A stretch of 64,000 nucleotides of DNA, from NCBI GenBank assembly GCA_021734395.1, contig JAIPJB010000003.1:140066-204065 (forward strand), written 5' to 3'. Positions within the stretch are counted from its first letter, which is position 1. The number at the start of each line of letters is the position of its first letter. The notes below the pieces were generated by a model, which saw only the letters and a list, made by a program, of their open reading frames with translations, was not told the origin of the DNA and did no database searches. A program made the translations under genes and the position numbers. Positions 48,686-56,983 of the stretch are shown one piece after another. Source of the DNA: Candidatus Altimarinota bacterium. GTDB taxonomy: Bacteria > Patescibacteriota > Gracilibacteria > UBA4473.

Positions 48686-49171
48686 ATGAATAAATTCTCA
48701 CTGGCTTTCGGACTTCTCTCTCTTCTCGCGCCCTTTCTCTTGGTCGAAGCGCAGGAAGAAAATCTTATCGCGATAAAACGAAATGTGGTAACACGAGAAG
48801 ATGCTGAAACACAACGGCAAACACGCCAAATGCGTTTTGGAGTCCGTGCATTTCGATTTCGAGGATCGGTCGAGGATCGCCTTCATCTCCAAGACGAAGA
48901 TGAAGTTTCACCTCGCGAAACCCTTATTTATGGTCCAGACCGTTTGCGTATTGGTATCAAACGTGACCGCAGCCTCTGGAGGAATAATCGCTCTCAATTC
49001 CAAGAAAGACAGGAAGGTTTCACAACTTCTCGACGATTTAGTGGGCGACGATATGGAACGACTTCATACAAAAAGCAGGTTCGTGACATCAAAGGTGATG
49101 AACAAACTTCACTTCAGGAAATGCGCCGCAGTTATCTGCGACAAAAAAACAATCGTCCGGACGCGTATTGA
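48686..49171 (+). CDS. Arg-rich secreted protein, second of a tandem pair
   Basis: 161 residues from the ATG at 48686 with signal peptide MNKFSLAFGLLSLLAPFLLV (cleavage after VEAQ). The mature part is basic and Arg/Gln-rich and shares the motif FGVRAFRFRG with the preceding protein (FGVSAFRSSR), plus a similar spacing of RRFSGRRYG-type segments. No family is known to me. TTGACT lies before the gene (about 48626). The next gene, a lipoprotein with protease-inhibitor-like modules, starts 32 bp after its stop. Confidence 0.65.
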   Translation: MNKFSLAFGLLSLLAPFLLVEAQEENLIAIKRNVVTREDAETQRQTRQMRFGVRAFRFRGSVEDRLHLQDEDEVSPRETLIYGPDRLRIGIKRDRSLWRNNRSQFQERQEGFTTSRRFSGRRYGTTSYKKQVRDIKGDEQTSLQEMRRSYLRQKNNRPDAY

Positions 49172-49203
49172 TAGAAACGTAAAAATCAGTACACTCCCCC
49201 CCG

Positions 49204-49743
49204 ATGAAAAAATATATACTCTTGGGAGCGGCTCTTTTCTTTTTGAGTGGATGCGATGGAACAAATCCTGATGAGAATCCCGATTCATTAAATGTTTCGG
49301 GGGATCCGATTCAAACCCAAAAACTGGGAGAAGAATGTGGAGGTCCACTCGGAAAAAAATGCGCCTCAGGACTCGAATGTAAAAAAGAAAATCCTCGCCC
49401 TGAATCTTTTGGGGTCTGTGTCGAAATAGTCGTAGACGAAACCCTCAAATGCGAACCTACCAAGGATCCTGTCTGCGGGCAAAAGGGAAACACAAAAAAC
49501 GGATACCTGAATGAATGCGAAGCCCGACGACACGGGGCTGAAGTTCTGCACAAAGGATTTTGTATCCCCGATACGAATGTGGTTGGAAACTGTGACGCTT
49601 CCATCATGGGAATCGGAAATTGCGAGGCTTATTTCGAAGGATTTGAGTTTGATGGTACGGCGTGTATTCGGAAAGGAGTTTCGGGCTGCGACGCCGAAAT
49701 CCCCTTCGACACCCTCGAAGACTGCCAAGAAAAGTGTGAGTAA
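49204..49743 (+). CDS. Lipoprotein with Kazal-like and Kunitz-like modules
   Basis: 179 residues. Lipobox LSGC (Cys17) and a short linker. Module 1 (45-72): CGGPLGKKCASGLEC then C72, similar to IGFBP/antistasin-type small disulfide domains. Module 2 (83-120): C83, PVC91G, YLNEC105, GFC120, a Kazal-type inhibitor pattern with four of the six usual cysteines. Module 3 (130-178): cysteines at 130, 140, 154, 162, 174 and 178, spacing 9-13-7-11-3, close to the Kunitz/BPTI spacing 8-15-7-12-3. A surface-anchored serine-protease inhibitor is the natural reading. Such a trio is not usual in bacteria. It lies in the surface-protein region after the Arg-rich pair. Confidence 0.8.
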   Translation: MKKYILLGAALFFLSGCDGTNPDENPDSLNVSGDPIQTQKLGEECGGPLGKKCASGLECKKENPRPESFGVCVEIVVDETLKCEPTKDPVCGQKGNTKNGYLNECEARRHGAEVLHKGFCIPDTNVVGNCDASIMGIGNCEAYFEGFEFDGTACIRKGVSGCDAEIPFDTLEDCQEKCE

Positions 49744-49791
49744 CTCGTAATCTCGTAGACTCGTTGACTTGCAAAATCGTCTTCTTTGTGG

Positions 49792-49797
49792 TATAAT
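49792..49797 (+). promoter_or_regulatory. Extended -10 box of DUF1622 gene
   Basis: TATAAT preceded by TGG, giving an extended TGNTATAAT, six bases before the ATG. Confidence 0.6.
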
Positions 49798-49803
49798 AAG
49801 GAG

Positions 49804-50154
49804 ATGAAGGAATTTCTTTTGGCCATCGTAGAGTGGGTTTCATTTGGAATCGGACTTGTGGGCATTTCTGTCATTCTCTTGGGGGCACTGCGAGGGATCT
49901 GGGAATATTTCGCTGAATGCGCGACAAAACGGTATCCCCACATACGCGCTACGCTCGGATCACATCTGATCTTGGGGCTGGATTTCTTGGTCGGAAAAGA
50001 CGTCATTGACACAATCCTATTGGATCATGGATCTGAATTTTGGATGGATTTGGCGGGGCTTTTTTCGGTAGTGACAATTCGAATTGTTCTGACCTATTTC
50101 CTGACTCAAGAACTGAAAGAAATAGACGCTGAAGAGCTCGCCGGAAAAAAATAA
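49804..50154 (+). CDS. DUF1622 membrane protein
   Basis: 116 residues from the ATG at 49804; the frame opens 18 bp earlier at a GTG that lies inside the promoter. Three membrane helices (about 8-30, 50-68 and 78-98), with the family motif LGSHLILGLDFLVGKDVIDTIL in the middle and VVTIRIVLTYFLTQEL near the end. DUF1622 is a conserved small membrane family with no assigned role. An extended -10 TATAAT six bases before the start indicates a leaderless mRNA. It is convergent with proC with no gap between the stops. Confidence 0.88.
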   Translation: MKEFLLAIVEWVSFGIGLVGISVILLGALRGIWEYFAECATKRYPHIRATLGSHLILGLDFLVGKDVIDTILLDHGSEFWMDLAGLFSVVTIRIVLTYFLTQELKEIDAEELAGKK

Positions 50155-50955
50155 TCACGATTCTTCTTGGGCTAATTCATGCGTTCGATCTAGCGCTGAC
50201 TGGGCTGCTTCAGTAATAATTTTTTGCAGATCTGCTTCCTGAAAAACACGAAGCGCTTGTTCGGTCGTCCCCTTAGGGGATGTTACACGTTCCCTCCAGA
50301 GCGCAAAAGAATCCTCTGGATTTTGACGCATAATCTCCGCCGATCCCAAAAAGGTCTGCCGCACCAAAAGGTCGGCCTCCTCCTCAGAAAATCCGTATTG
50401 CTTTGCCGTCTGCACCAGTTGCTCAGCAAAAAGAAAAAAATACGCCGGACCCGAACCCGAAATCGTAGACAGTTGGTCTAATTTTTCTTCGCTCTCAAGC
50501 GTGAGTATTTTTCCACCGGAAGTCAGAATATTTTTGACGATCTCCTCTTCCTGAGAAGTGAATGACGCTGTTGAATCAAATACCACTCCCGTCATCCCCT
50601 GCCCGACGAATTGCCCGAGATTGGGCATAATACGGACAACTTTGGTGCTGAGAAATTTCTTTTTCACAGAGGCAATAGTTTTGCCGGCCAACATCGTAAT
50701 AACGATCATAGAGGAAGTCGGAAACTGAATATCGGCTAAATTCTGAGGTTTGAATGCCAAAATCAAATACGCACAATTCTGGAGATCCAAAGGATCCTGT
50801 GTCGTTTGTACACCATATTTGTCACGCAACTGCGCACAACGTTCTTCTTTTTTTTCACAGATGAGAATGCCTGAAGAGGAAAAGAGTTTCTGCCCGAGAA
50901 CGCTTTTGAGAAACGCTTCCCCCATATTGCCGCAGCCGTAAAATCCAAGTTTCAT
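50155..50955 (-). CDS. proC: Pyrroline-5-carboxylate reductase
   Basis: Last step of proline synthesis, P5C plus NAD(P)H to proline. 266 residues: the Rossmann motif GFYGCGNMGEAFL (about 4-16), the central VRIMPNLGQFVGQGMTG and the C-terminal SGSGPAYFFLFAEQLV and SPKGTTEQAL, all diagnostic. The length is normal. Minus-strand TACTAT lies 7 nt before the ATG and ATGACA 17 nt before that, the latter formed by the end of a GTCAT repeat. With proA and proB on the same strand further along, the whole glutamate-to-proline pathway is encoded in 3.3 kb. Confidence 0.96.
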   Translation of the reverse strand: MKLGFYGCGNMGEAFLKSVLGQKLFSSSGILICEKKEERCAQLRDKYGVQTTQDPLDLQNCAYLILAFKPQNLADIQFPTSSMIVITMLAGKTIASVKKKFLSTKVVRIMPNLGQFVGQGMTGVVFDSTASFTSQEEEIVKNILTSGGKILTLESEEKLDQLSTISGSGPAYFFLFAEQLVQTAKQYGFSEEEADLLVRQTFLGSAEIMRQNPEDSFALWRERVTSPKGTTEQALRVFQEADLQKIITEAAQSALDRTHELAQEES

Positions 50956-50962
50956 CTATTTC

Positions 50963-50991
50963 ATAGTATCCATTCCTTCGTTTTTTGTCAT
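50963..50991 (-). promoter_or_regulatory. proC promoter with repeat-derived -35
   Basis: Minus strand ATGACA (50991-50986), 17 nt, TACTAT (50968-50963), 7 nt, ATG. The -35 is the outward end of the GTCAT repeat starting at 50987. Confidence 0.6.
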
Positions 50992-51105
50992 CCCCGCGGA
51001 GGCGGGGATCTAAGACTTCTATTCTATAAAATTGGCACGAACAAAATACTGGATTAAATTCACCATATTTTGAGAGCCTTGGATTCCCTTCTCCAAGGGA
51101 ATGAC
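50987..51105. repeat. GTCAT-family repeat, full length with inverted ends
   Basis: 119 bp from GTCATCCCCGC to GGGAATGAC, with two internal hairpins (ATCCCCGC/GCGGGGAT and CCCTT/AAGGG). It lies between proC and proA. Confidence 0.8.
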
Positions 51106-51118
51106 AACAATTGATATA

Positions 51119-52369
51119 TTATTCCCTCACTTGTCCATCTCCCCTGAGAATCCATTTCTCGGTGGTTAATTTTTCGAGAGCAAAAGGACCCCGAGCGTGC
51201 AATTTTTGTGTGGAAATACCGATTTCTGCGCCCAACCCATACACTCCTCCGTCGCTGAAGCGAGTCGAGGCATTCGCAAAAACCGATGCCGCATCCACGC
51301 GCGTTAAAAATTGTTCGCACAATTCTTTGTCTTCCGAGACAATCGCCTCTGAATGTCGAGAAGAGTATTTTTCTATATGCTGTAAAGCTTCCTCGAAACT
51401 ATCAACAATTTTTACCGAGCATTTTTGGCTTAGAAATTCACGACCGAAATCTTCTTCTTTTGCCTGCTGTAAATGCGGATAACCCGTGGTCTTCAAAATC
51501 TCGTGTGACCGTTTATCCGCAAAAATCTCCACCTCAAATTTTTCGAAATCAGGCAAGATCAACGGGAGAAATTTCTTCGCAATCTCGGTCGAAACTAAAA
51601 CCGTGTCCAACGCATTGCAGACACTGGGGCGCTGCGTTTTGGCATTGACGACAATATTGGTGGCTTTCTGTAAGTCCGCGCTTTTTTCCACAAATGTGTG
51701 ACATACTCCTGCCCCCGTCTCAATAGTAGGAATAACCGAGTTTTCTCGAACAAACTGAATGAGCTTTTGGCTTCCCCGTGGAATAATAATATCCACATAT
51801 TTTTCCGCTTGAAGAAGTTCCTTTACAAATTTTCGGTCGGTCGGCAAGAGTTGAACAATGTCTACAGGCAATCCATACCGCTCCAGTACGCGATGAATAA
51901 TACTCACAATGGCTTCATTGGAATGAACTGCATCCGATCCCCCTCTCAAAACAGCTGCATTCCCTGATCGAAGTGCTAAAGCCGATACGTCCACCGTCAC
52001 GTTTGGACGAGATTCATAGATAACGCCCACCACCCCGAGAGGAACAGATATTTTTTGGAGTTGAATTCCATTTTCGAGTGTCCGCTCCAAAAGGATATTG
52101 CCGGTCGGATCGGGCAGATCTGCGACCGTATGAACGTCCGATACAATGCCTCGTATCCGTTCTGAGGTGAGAAGCAAACGGTCTTTTTTGGGATCTGTAT
52201 CAGCCATTGCATCGTAATCTTTTTTATTCGCTGCGAGAATCGTAGACGAATTTTCCTCGAGCGCCTCAGCGATCGCATGAATCAGTTCTGATCGTTTTTT
52301 ATCTGATAATTGCGCCATCTGAGAAGAAGCGACGCGAGTTTTTTGCAAAAGAGAAAGAATGGTTTTCAT
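51119..52369 (-). CDS. proA: Gamma-glutamyl phosphate reductase
   Basis: Reduces gamma-glutamyl phosphate to glutamate-5-semialdehyde, which cyclises to P5C. 416 residues from the ATG at 52369, the usual place (MKTILSLLQKTRVAS); a longer frame runs into the spacer after proB. ALDH-fold motifs are present: VIYESRPNVTVD, LRSGNAAVLRGGSDA and the catalytic cysteine in RPSVCNALDTVL. The length agrees with the family (about 415). It follows proB with a 54-bp gap, so a proBA operon is likely, as in many bacteria. Confidence 0.96.
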   Translation of the reverse strand: MKTILSLLQKTRVASSQMAQLSDKKRSELIHAIAEALEENSSTILAANKKDYDAMADTDPKKDRLLLTSERIRGIVSDVHTVADLPDPTGNILLERTLENGIQLQKISVPLGVVGVIYESRPNVTVDVSALALRSGNAAVLRGGSDAVHSNEAIVSIIHRVLERYGLPVDIVQLLPTDRKFVKELLQAEKYVDIIIPRGSQKLIQFVRENSVIPTIETGAGVCHTFVEKSADLQKATNIVVNAKTQRPSVCNALDTVLVSTEIAKKFLPLILPDFEKFEVEIFADKRSHEILKTTGYPHLQQAKEEDFGREFLSQKCSVKIVDSFEEALQHIEKYSSRHSEAIVSEDKELCEQFLTRVDAASVFANASTRFSDGGVYGLGAEIGISTQKLHARGPFALEKLTTEKWILRGDGQVRE

Positions 52370-52423
52370 ATATATATTTTTTGGAGAGAGGGAGCAATAC
52401 TCCGTCTCCAGCATAATAAAGAA

Positions 52424-53464
52424 CTAAAAAATAACAATTTCATCTGCGTGCGCAATCTCCACACCTTTGGGAGATTTTTTATGACGCGCCTCCGAAGACG
52501 ATATTCTGGCTTTGCCAACCGCTACCACTTCATTTGGTTGTTCGCGCCCTTTTTCATAGATTTCAAAAATATCACCCTTTTCGAATGGTTCGATAAAATG
52601 TTCCACTCCTACCAAAAGAAGACTTTTTCTTTTTTGGAGTGCCTGAGCAGCACCCGAATCCACAACCACTTTTCCGGTAGGCAAGCTCCCACTCGCCAGC
52701 CATTTCTGATGAGCGGAAATATTACAGGCTTTTGCCGGACAAACTGTCCCCGTCTGAAGTTGTTCGGCTCGAAGAATATTGCCGGATTTTCGAACATCAA
52801 AAAGAACGGCTGTCGTCCCAAAATTGGTCGCCATTCGAGCACAAGATAATTTTGACAGCATGCCTCCCAGTCCTCCTTCCGAAAGCTTGGAATCGGCCAG
52901 AGCAAAAATATCATCGGTGAACCGATCTATCCGATCAACAACGGTTCCTTTTTGTAACAATCCCGGCAGTGAACTTCCAAAGAGAATTTTTTCTGCCGAA
53001 AATCCAACCGCCAAAAGGGTCGCCACTTCATCATTATCAGAAAATTTTAAAGCCAAGTCAGAAATCGCATCGTTTTCATTGACGACAGGGAGAATATTAT
53101 TTTTCCAGAGCTCTTCAAATGTCTCACGCAATTGCAAAAACTGAACTCGATTGGAAAAATGCCCCCTCTCACACAAAATTTGTGCGACACACAAAGAATA
53201 TTCCTGTAAAAACGCATTGTACTTTTGCAATAACAAAGGATTCCCGATAGCCGCTGCGGCTTTTTTCTCCGTAATACTGCCACTGAAGTGAGAAAGATAC
53301 TTTTTCCCTGATCCTACGGCTCCAGAAGAAACCAGTATAATGCGATATTTTTGGTGTAAAACCGCTAATTGCTGACATATTTCCTGGATCACAATTTCAT
53401 CGATATCGCCGTATGAATTGGTGATCGCTGCCGTACCCACTTTCAAGACAAGAACCGGTTTCAT
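52424..53464 (-). CDS. proB: Glutamate 5-kinase
   Basis: First, feedback-controlled step of proline synthesis: glutamate plus ATP to gamma-glutamyl phosphate. 346 residues from the ATG at 53464 (MKPVLVLKVGTAAIT). Amino acid kinase motifs include ILVSSGAVGSGKKYL, VNENDAISD and FSDNDEVATLLAV; a C-terminal PUA domain (about 265-346, GKVVVDSGAAQAL to ADEIVIF) is kept, as in E. coli ProB. An ATG nine bases upstream is possible, but a TACAAA lies right before it, which suits a leaderless start at 53464. proA follows. Confidence 0.95.
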   Translation of the reverse strand: MKPVLVLKVGTAAITNSYGDIDEIVIQEICQQLAVLHQKYRIILVSSGAVGSGKKYLSHFSGSITEKKAAAAIGNPLLLQKYNAFLQEYSLCVAQILCERGHFSNRVQFLQLRETFEELWKNNILPVVNENDAISDLALKFSDNDEVATLLAVGFSAEKILFGSSLPGLLQKGTVVDRIDRFTDDIFALADSKLSEGGLGGMLSKLSCARMATNFGTTAVLFDVRKSGNILRAEQLQTGTVCPAKACNISAHQKWLASGSLPTGKVVVDSGAAQALQKRKSLLLVGVEHFIEPFEKGDIFEIYEKGREQPNEVVAVGKARISSSEARHKKSPKGVEIAHADEIVIF

Positions 53465-53546
53465 CGGGTGCATTTGTAGCAGATTTTGTCTGTTTCACAA
53501 AAATATCATGGAAGAAAATGAATTCTTCTTTCGAATAAAAATTGTT

Positions 53547-53552
53547 TATAAT
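53547..53552 (+). promoter_or_regulatory. -10 box of the DUF360-like gene, leaderless
   Basis: Perfect TATAAT nine bases before the ATG at 53562. Confidence 0.55.
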
Positions 53553-53561
53553 AAAAATGTT

Positions 53562-53939
53562 ATGCGCTTCCTCTTTCGCATTGGTCTCATCATCATTTTG
53601 AATGCCCTTGGGTTCTGGATTTTGGATCAAAAAATATTTATAGAAACATTTCAAATCCAAGGTGGTACACAGGCCTATCTTTATATTGCGGCTATTTTTG
53701 CGCTGATAAATACCGTCCTTCGCCCTATCCTCTCGCTCATTACTCTGCCGCTGAGGATTCTCACACTGGGACTCTTTCATTTTTTTCTCAATGCACTTCT
53801 GTTGTGGATTTTAGAGCACAGTGTCAATTTTTTAGAATTTTTCGGAGCCCAAATGGAAATTTCAGGACTCGCTACTTATATTCTCGCAGGACTTGGTCTT
53901 TCATTCCTCAATGCTGTATTACATGCCCTGCACGAATAA
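53562..53939 (+). CDS. Phage_holin_4_2-like (DUF360) membrane protein
   Basis: 125 residues with four membrane helices (about 4-22, 38-60, 67-88 and 98-119). The central LINTVLRPILSLITLPLRILTLGLFHFFLNALLLW is typical of the YvlD/DUF360 family, misnamed phage holin 4_2, whose cellular role is not established. The start is the ATG at 53562; the longer frame overlaps proB and its promoter. TATAAT nine bases upstream suggests leaderless expression. secG follows 53 bp downstream in the same direction. Confidence 0.85.
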   Translation: MRFLFRIGLIIILNALGFWILDQKIFIETFQIQGGTQAYLYIAAIFALINTVLRPILSLITLPLRILTLGLFHFFLNALLLWILEHSVNFLEFFGAQMEISGLATYILAGLGLSFLNAVLHALHE

Positions 53940-53992
53940 CTTGAAATTCTGGTATTTCGGTCTACAATCGATGCGCTTTTGATTTTTGAAAT

Positions 53993-54208
53993 ATGTTTCA
54001 AACTCTTTTTCTCATTATCACGCTTCTTTTTATCGGTGTTGTTCTTCTGCAACAAAAAAATGCTACTCTCGGCTCTATGATGGGCGGAGGTGGCGGAGAT
54101 GATATTATACAGACCCGACGAGGCGCGGAAAAATTTCTCCACCAAACCACGATCGCTTTAGCCATTCTTTTTCTTGGGTTTGGATTGTATGCCATGATTG
54201 TGGCCTAA
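53993..54208 (+). CDS. secG: SecG preprotein translocase subunit
   Basis: Small accessory subunit of the SecYEG channel. 71 residues with two membrane helices (about 3-22 and 48-68) and the glycine-rich cytoplasmic loop MMGGGGGDDIIQTRRGAE between them; LLQQKNATLGSM is the family's conserved first-helix end. The length is normal. TACAAT at 53963 lies 24 nt before the ATG, a short leader. The stop lies seven bases before the start of the solute-binding protein gene, so the two are probably co-transcribed. Confidence 0.94.
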   Translation: MFQTLFLIITLLFIGVVLLQQKNATLGSMMGGGGGDDIIQTRRGAEKFLHQTTIALAILFLGFGLYAMIVA

Positions 54209-54215
54209 GCTTCTC

Positions 54216-55967
54216 ATGCACAGATCATCTTTCCGAATCCGATCACTGCGGACATGGTTGATTACTGGGGGAATGCTTTTGGGTATTGTGTTTTTTGGGA
54301 TCTTGTATCATCGATTTTTTCTGGATCATTCACAATCAGTTCCGACCGAAGGTGGTATTTTTACGGGGTCAACAATCGGAGCGATAAAAAACCTGAATCC
54401 ACTCGCTTCCGATCAATCGCTATTTGACCAAGACTTGTCCGAACTTCTTTTTGAAGGACTCCTTCAGTACAATCCCAGCTCTGGACAGATAGAAGATGCC
54501 CTCGCTCAGGTTCGAATTTCGGAAGATTCCAAAACCTATTTTTTGACACTGAAGAAATCAGCTCGATTCCAGGACGGTCAACCGGTTACCATTGAAGATG
54601 TACGTTTTACGTTTGAGAAAGTCATTCAGAATCCGGTTTTTGAAAATTCAGTTTTGCGTGATGCCTTTGAATACGTGTCGCTGGAAGTCGTCGATAAAAA
54701 CACCCTGGCATTCGTTCTTCCGGAACAAAATATCTTTTTTCTGTCTCTGCTGACCACTCCCATTTTGCCCGCTCGGTATTTTGAAGGCGCTTTAATCGAA
54801 GAAATTACTGACCCTGATTTCCCTTTCAATAAAAAACCCATCGGAGCAGGTCCTTATCAACTCAAAAATATTGTTCCCAATGATGATGGTTCTTTCCGTG
54901 TGTTTCTCCAAAAAAATAAATATTATTTTTCTGGAGAACCCTACATCGATCAACTGGTTTTTTATGTCTATCCAACATTCGAACATCTAAATGTCACTCA
55001 TCCCTGGAGCACTATGTTTTCTAAAATTCCTTTTGTGTTTTTAGAATCTTTCGAAAAAAAATTATTCGAGCAATACCACCTCGAAAGCCAATATCAAAAA
55101 CGAGAATATCTATTGCCTCGTTTTACGGCGATATTTTTCAATCTCGACAAACCAATCGTCAATAAGCCGGCAATTCGAAAGGCACTTCGTCTCGCATTGG
55201 AAAAAGAAAAGATCCTGAAGAAAGAAAAAGGATGGAATAAAATTGATTCTTTCTTCTTTTTTGAGGGAATCGAGAGTTGGCATCAGCCTGATTTCGCTGA
55301 AGCTCAGCGCACACTCAGAGATGGTGGCTTTCCGTATGATTCTGAGCAAGAAGTTCGTGTTGTAGCACCTGAAAATACACCCGTGGAGATCACCTTTATT
55401 ACGTCTACTTCTCCGCCTGTGTATTCTCGATTTGCTCAGAGCATGGTGCGAACATGGGAAAAAGAACTCAACATACATATAAATCTACAAGTCTTAGATC
55501 CTCCAGAGTTTCAACAAGCACTCGCCGAAAGACAATACGATATGGTCTTTTTTGGACAGAACTTTTCCAAAAATTTCGATTCTCTTTCCACCTGGCATTC
55601 TTCTCAAACCGGGGGGTTCAATCTCGCGAATTTGACGCATGAAGAAGTGGATTTTCTAATCGATGAAGTTCGTTTTTCTGGCGCGCAGAGTGATCTTTTT
55701 GCACTCAATAGTAAGCTCGAAGACATTCGACCAGCCATTATTCTTTCGACCCCAAAATACAATCTTCTGGTTTCGGAAGAACTAAAGGGATTTTCGGAAA
55801 ATTTTGGAAAAATCAGAAGTCATTCTCAGCGGTTTTCCGGTATAGAAAAATGGTATTTTGAAGAAAAACTCGACTGGGACTGGCCGTCGGGAAAGTCAAA
55901 ATTCTGGGGGTTTTGGCAATGGTTTTTTGGTGTTGACGAAGCAGAAAGCAAAGAAATAAATGAATAA
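54216..55967 (+). CDS. Family 5 solute-binding protein (peptide ABC transporter type)
   Basis: 583 residues from the ATG at 54216; a GTG six codons earlier overlaps secG and is less likely. The protein has one N-terminal membrane helix (about 11-33) as an uncleaved anchor or signal and no lipobox. The SBP_bac_5 fold follows: IKNLNPLASDQSLFDQDLSE, SARFQDGQPVTIEDVRFTFEK and NKKPIGAGPYQL are classic. It normally delivers oligopeptides to an ABC importer, but no permease or ATPase gene is in the window, so the partner is elsewhere or this is an orphan receptor. It overlaps the RuvX-like gene by 8 bp. Confidence 0.88.
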   Translation: MHRSSFRIRSLRTWLITGGMLLGIVFFGILYHRFFLDHSQSVPTEGGIFTGSTIGAIKNLNPLASDQSLFDQDLSELLFEGLLQYNPSSGQIEDALAQVRISEDSKTYFLTLKKSARFQDGQPVTIEDVRFTFEKVIQNPVFENSVLRDAFEYVSLEVVDKNTLAFVLPEQNIFFLSLLTTPILPARYFEGALIEEITDPDFPFNKKPIGAGPYQLKNIVPNDDGSFRVFLQKNKYYFSGEPYIDQLVFYVYPTFEHLNVTHPWSTMFSKIPFVFLESFEKKLFEQYHLESQYQKREYLLPRFTAIFFNLDKPIVNKPAIRKALRLALEKEKILKKEKGWNKIDSFFFFEGIESWHQPDFAEAQRTLRDGGFPYDSEQEVRVVAPENTPVEITFITSTSPPVYSRFAQSMVRTWEKELNIHINLQVLDPPEFQQALAERQYDMVFFGQNFSKNFDSLSTWHSSQTGGFNLANLTHEEVDFLIDEVRFSGAQSDLFALNSKLEDIRPAIILSTPKYNLLVSEELKGFSENFGKIRSHSQRFSGIEKWYFEEKLDWDWPSGKSKFWGFWQWFFGVDEAESKEINE

Positions 55968-56397
55968 AAAATTCAGTTTTCGGCAACAGCAAGAGCTCTC
56001 TCTGCGAAATACCAAAAAAAATATTTCTCAGGAAAAAAATATTCTCGCCCTAGACTACGGAGAAAAATACTGCGGATTGGCTTTTTCTCCAGATGGTATT
56101 TGTGCTTTACCCATGGCAATTATTCCTACCGACGAAATCTCTTCTTTTCTCAAAAAAATTCTCTTCGAAAAAAAAATTCAGAAAATAATTTTCGGACTCC
56201 CTCTCCAGCAAGACGGAAGTGAAAACGAACTCTGCCAAAAAATACGGGCATTTGCAAAGCAATGGGAACCTGATGGTACGGTTGCTTTTGTAAACGAGCG
56301 AGATTCTTCAAAATCTGATATCCCGATTTCCTCAAATGAACGAAATGACGATCTCGCCGCCGCCAGAATTTTGGAGTTTTATTTGTCACAGATGTGA
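55960..56397 (+). CDS. YqgF/RuvX-like RNase H-fold protein
   Basis: 145 residues. An RNase H-like fold of the YqgF family: LALDYGEKYCGLAFS with the first catalytic Asp, IIFGLPLQQDGSENE, and NERNDDLAAARILEFYL with the last acidic pair. These proteins mature pre-16S rRNA or resolve Holliday junctions, depending on lineage. The N-terminal 25 residues are basic and extra. The second catalytic segment (usually ERxTT) reads NERDSSKS. It overlaps the solute-binding protein gene by 8 bp and ends just before the sigma factor promoter. Confidence 0.85.
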   Translation: MNKKFSFRQQQELSLRNTKKNISQEKNILALDYGEKYCGLAFSPDGICALPMAIIPTDEISSFLKKILFEKKIQKIIFGLPLQQDGSENELCQKIRAFAKQWEPDGTVAFVNERDSSKSDIPISSNERNDDLAAARILEFYLSQM

Positions 56398-56403
56398 TAC
56401 AAT
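56398..56403 (+). promoter_or_regulatory. -10 box of the sigma factor gene, leaderless
   Basis: TACAAT overlapping the end of the RuvX-like gene, nine bases before the ATG. Confidence 0.5.
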
Positions 56404-56412
56404 CTTCATACC

Positions 56413-56979
56413 ATGACCCCAAAACCATCTGCCCAGCAGATAGAACGTTGGGTACAAAAAGCACAGAATGGAGATCAAAAAAGTTTTGAAAAACTTTTTG
56501 AGGTATTTTTTGACAAAATTTTTCGCTATGTCCGTTTTCGGGTCGATGATGCGGATGCCGAAGATATCGTATCGGATATTTTCTTAAAAGTCGTCGAGAA
56601 TCTCAATGCCTATCATCCTCAAAAAAAAGCCGGCTTTAATGCTTGGATCTTTCGCATAGCTCACAATAATGTGATTGATTTTTATCGGAAGAAAAAAGAA
56701 TTGCTGGGGCTATCCGAGGACGAGGGAGATGATATATTTTTGCAAATACCAGATGAAAAGCCCACTCCCGAAGAAAAAGCCGATCAAAAACTTACGTTCC
56801 AAAAACTCACCAAAATTTTACGTCATCTGCCTTCTGTGCAACGAGACATACTCGAATTAAAATATTTAGAAGGAATGACCAATGCAGAAATTTCTGAAAT
56901 CACCGGAAAATCAGAAGGAAATATTCGTGTGATTCAGCTTCGAGCTCTTCGGGAAATTCGAAAAAATTGGAATGACTGA
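56413..56979 (+). CDS. ECF-type sigma-70 family factor
   Basis: 188 residues with sigma region 2 (about 25-95: FEKLFEVFFDKIFRYVRFRV, then AEDIVSDIFLKVVENL and AWIFRIAHNNVIDFYRKKK) and region 4 (about 130-185: LRHLPSVQRDILELKYLEGMTNAEISEITG), joined by an acidic linker. No regions 1 or 3, so it is an extracytoplasmic-function type. No anti-sigma gene is adjacent; the next gene is convergent aroF. Its regulon is unknown. A -10-like TACAAT nine bases upstream suggests a leaderless mRNA. Cell-surface genes in this region are conceivable targets, which is speculation. Confidence 0.92.
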   Translation: MTPKPSAQQIERWVQKAQNGDQKSFEKLFEVFFDKIFRYVRFRVDDADAEDIVSDIFLKVVENLNAYHPQKKAGFNAWIFRIAHNNVIDFYRKKKELLGLSEDEGDDIFLQIPDEKPTPEEKADQKLTFQKLTKILRHLPSVQRDILELKYLEGMTNAEISEITGKSEGNIRVIQLRALREIRKNWND

Positions 56980-56983
56980 TGTC

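Noticed and set aside
53562..53939. The holin-like protein as a sign of a prophage
   Set aside because: The family (DUF360/YvlD) is a common chromosomal membrane family, and there are no other phage genes near it.
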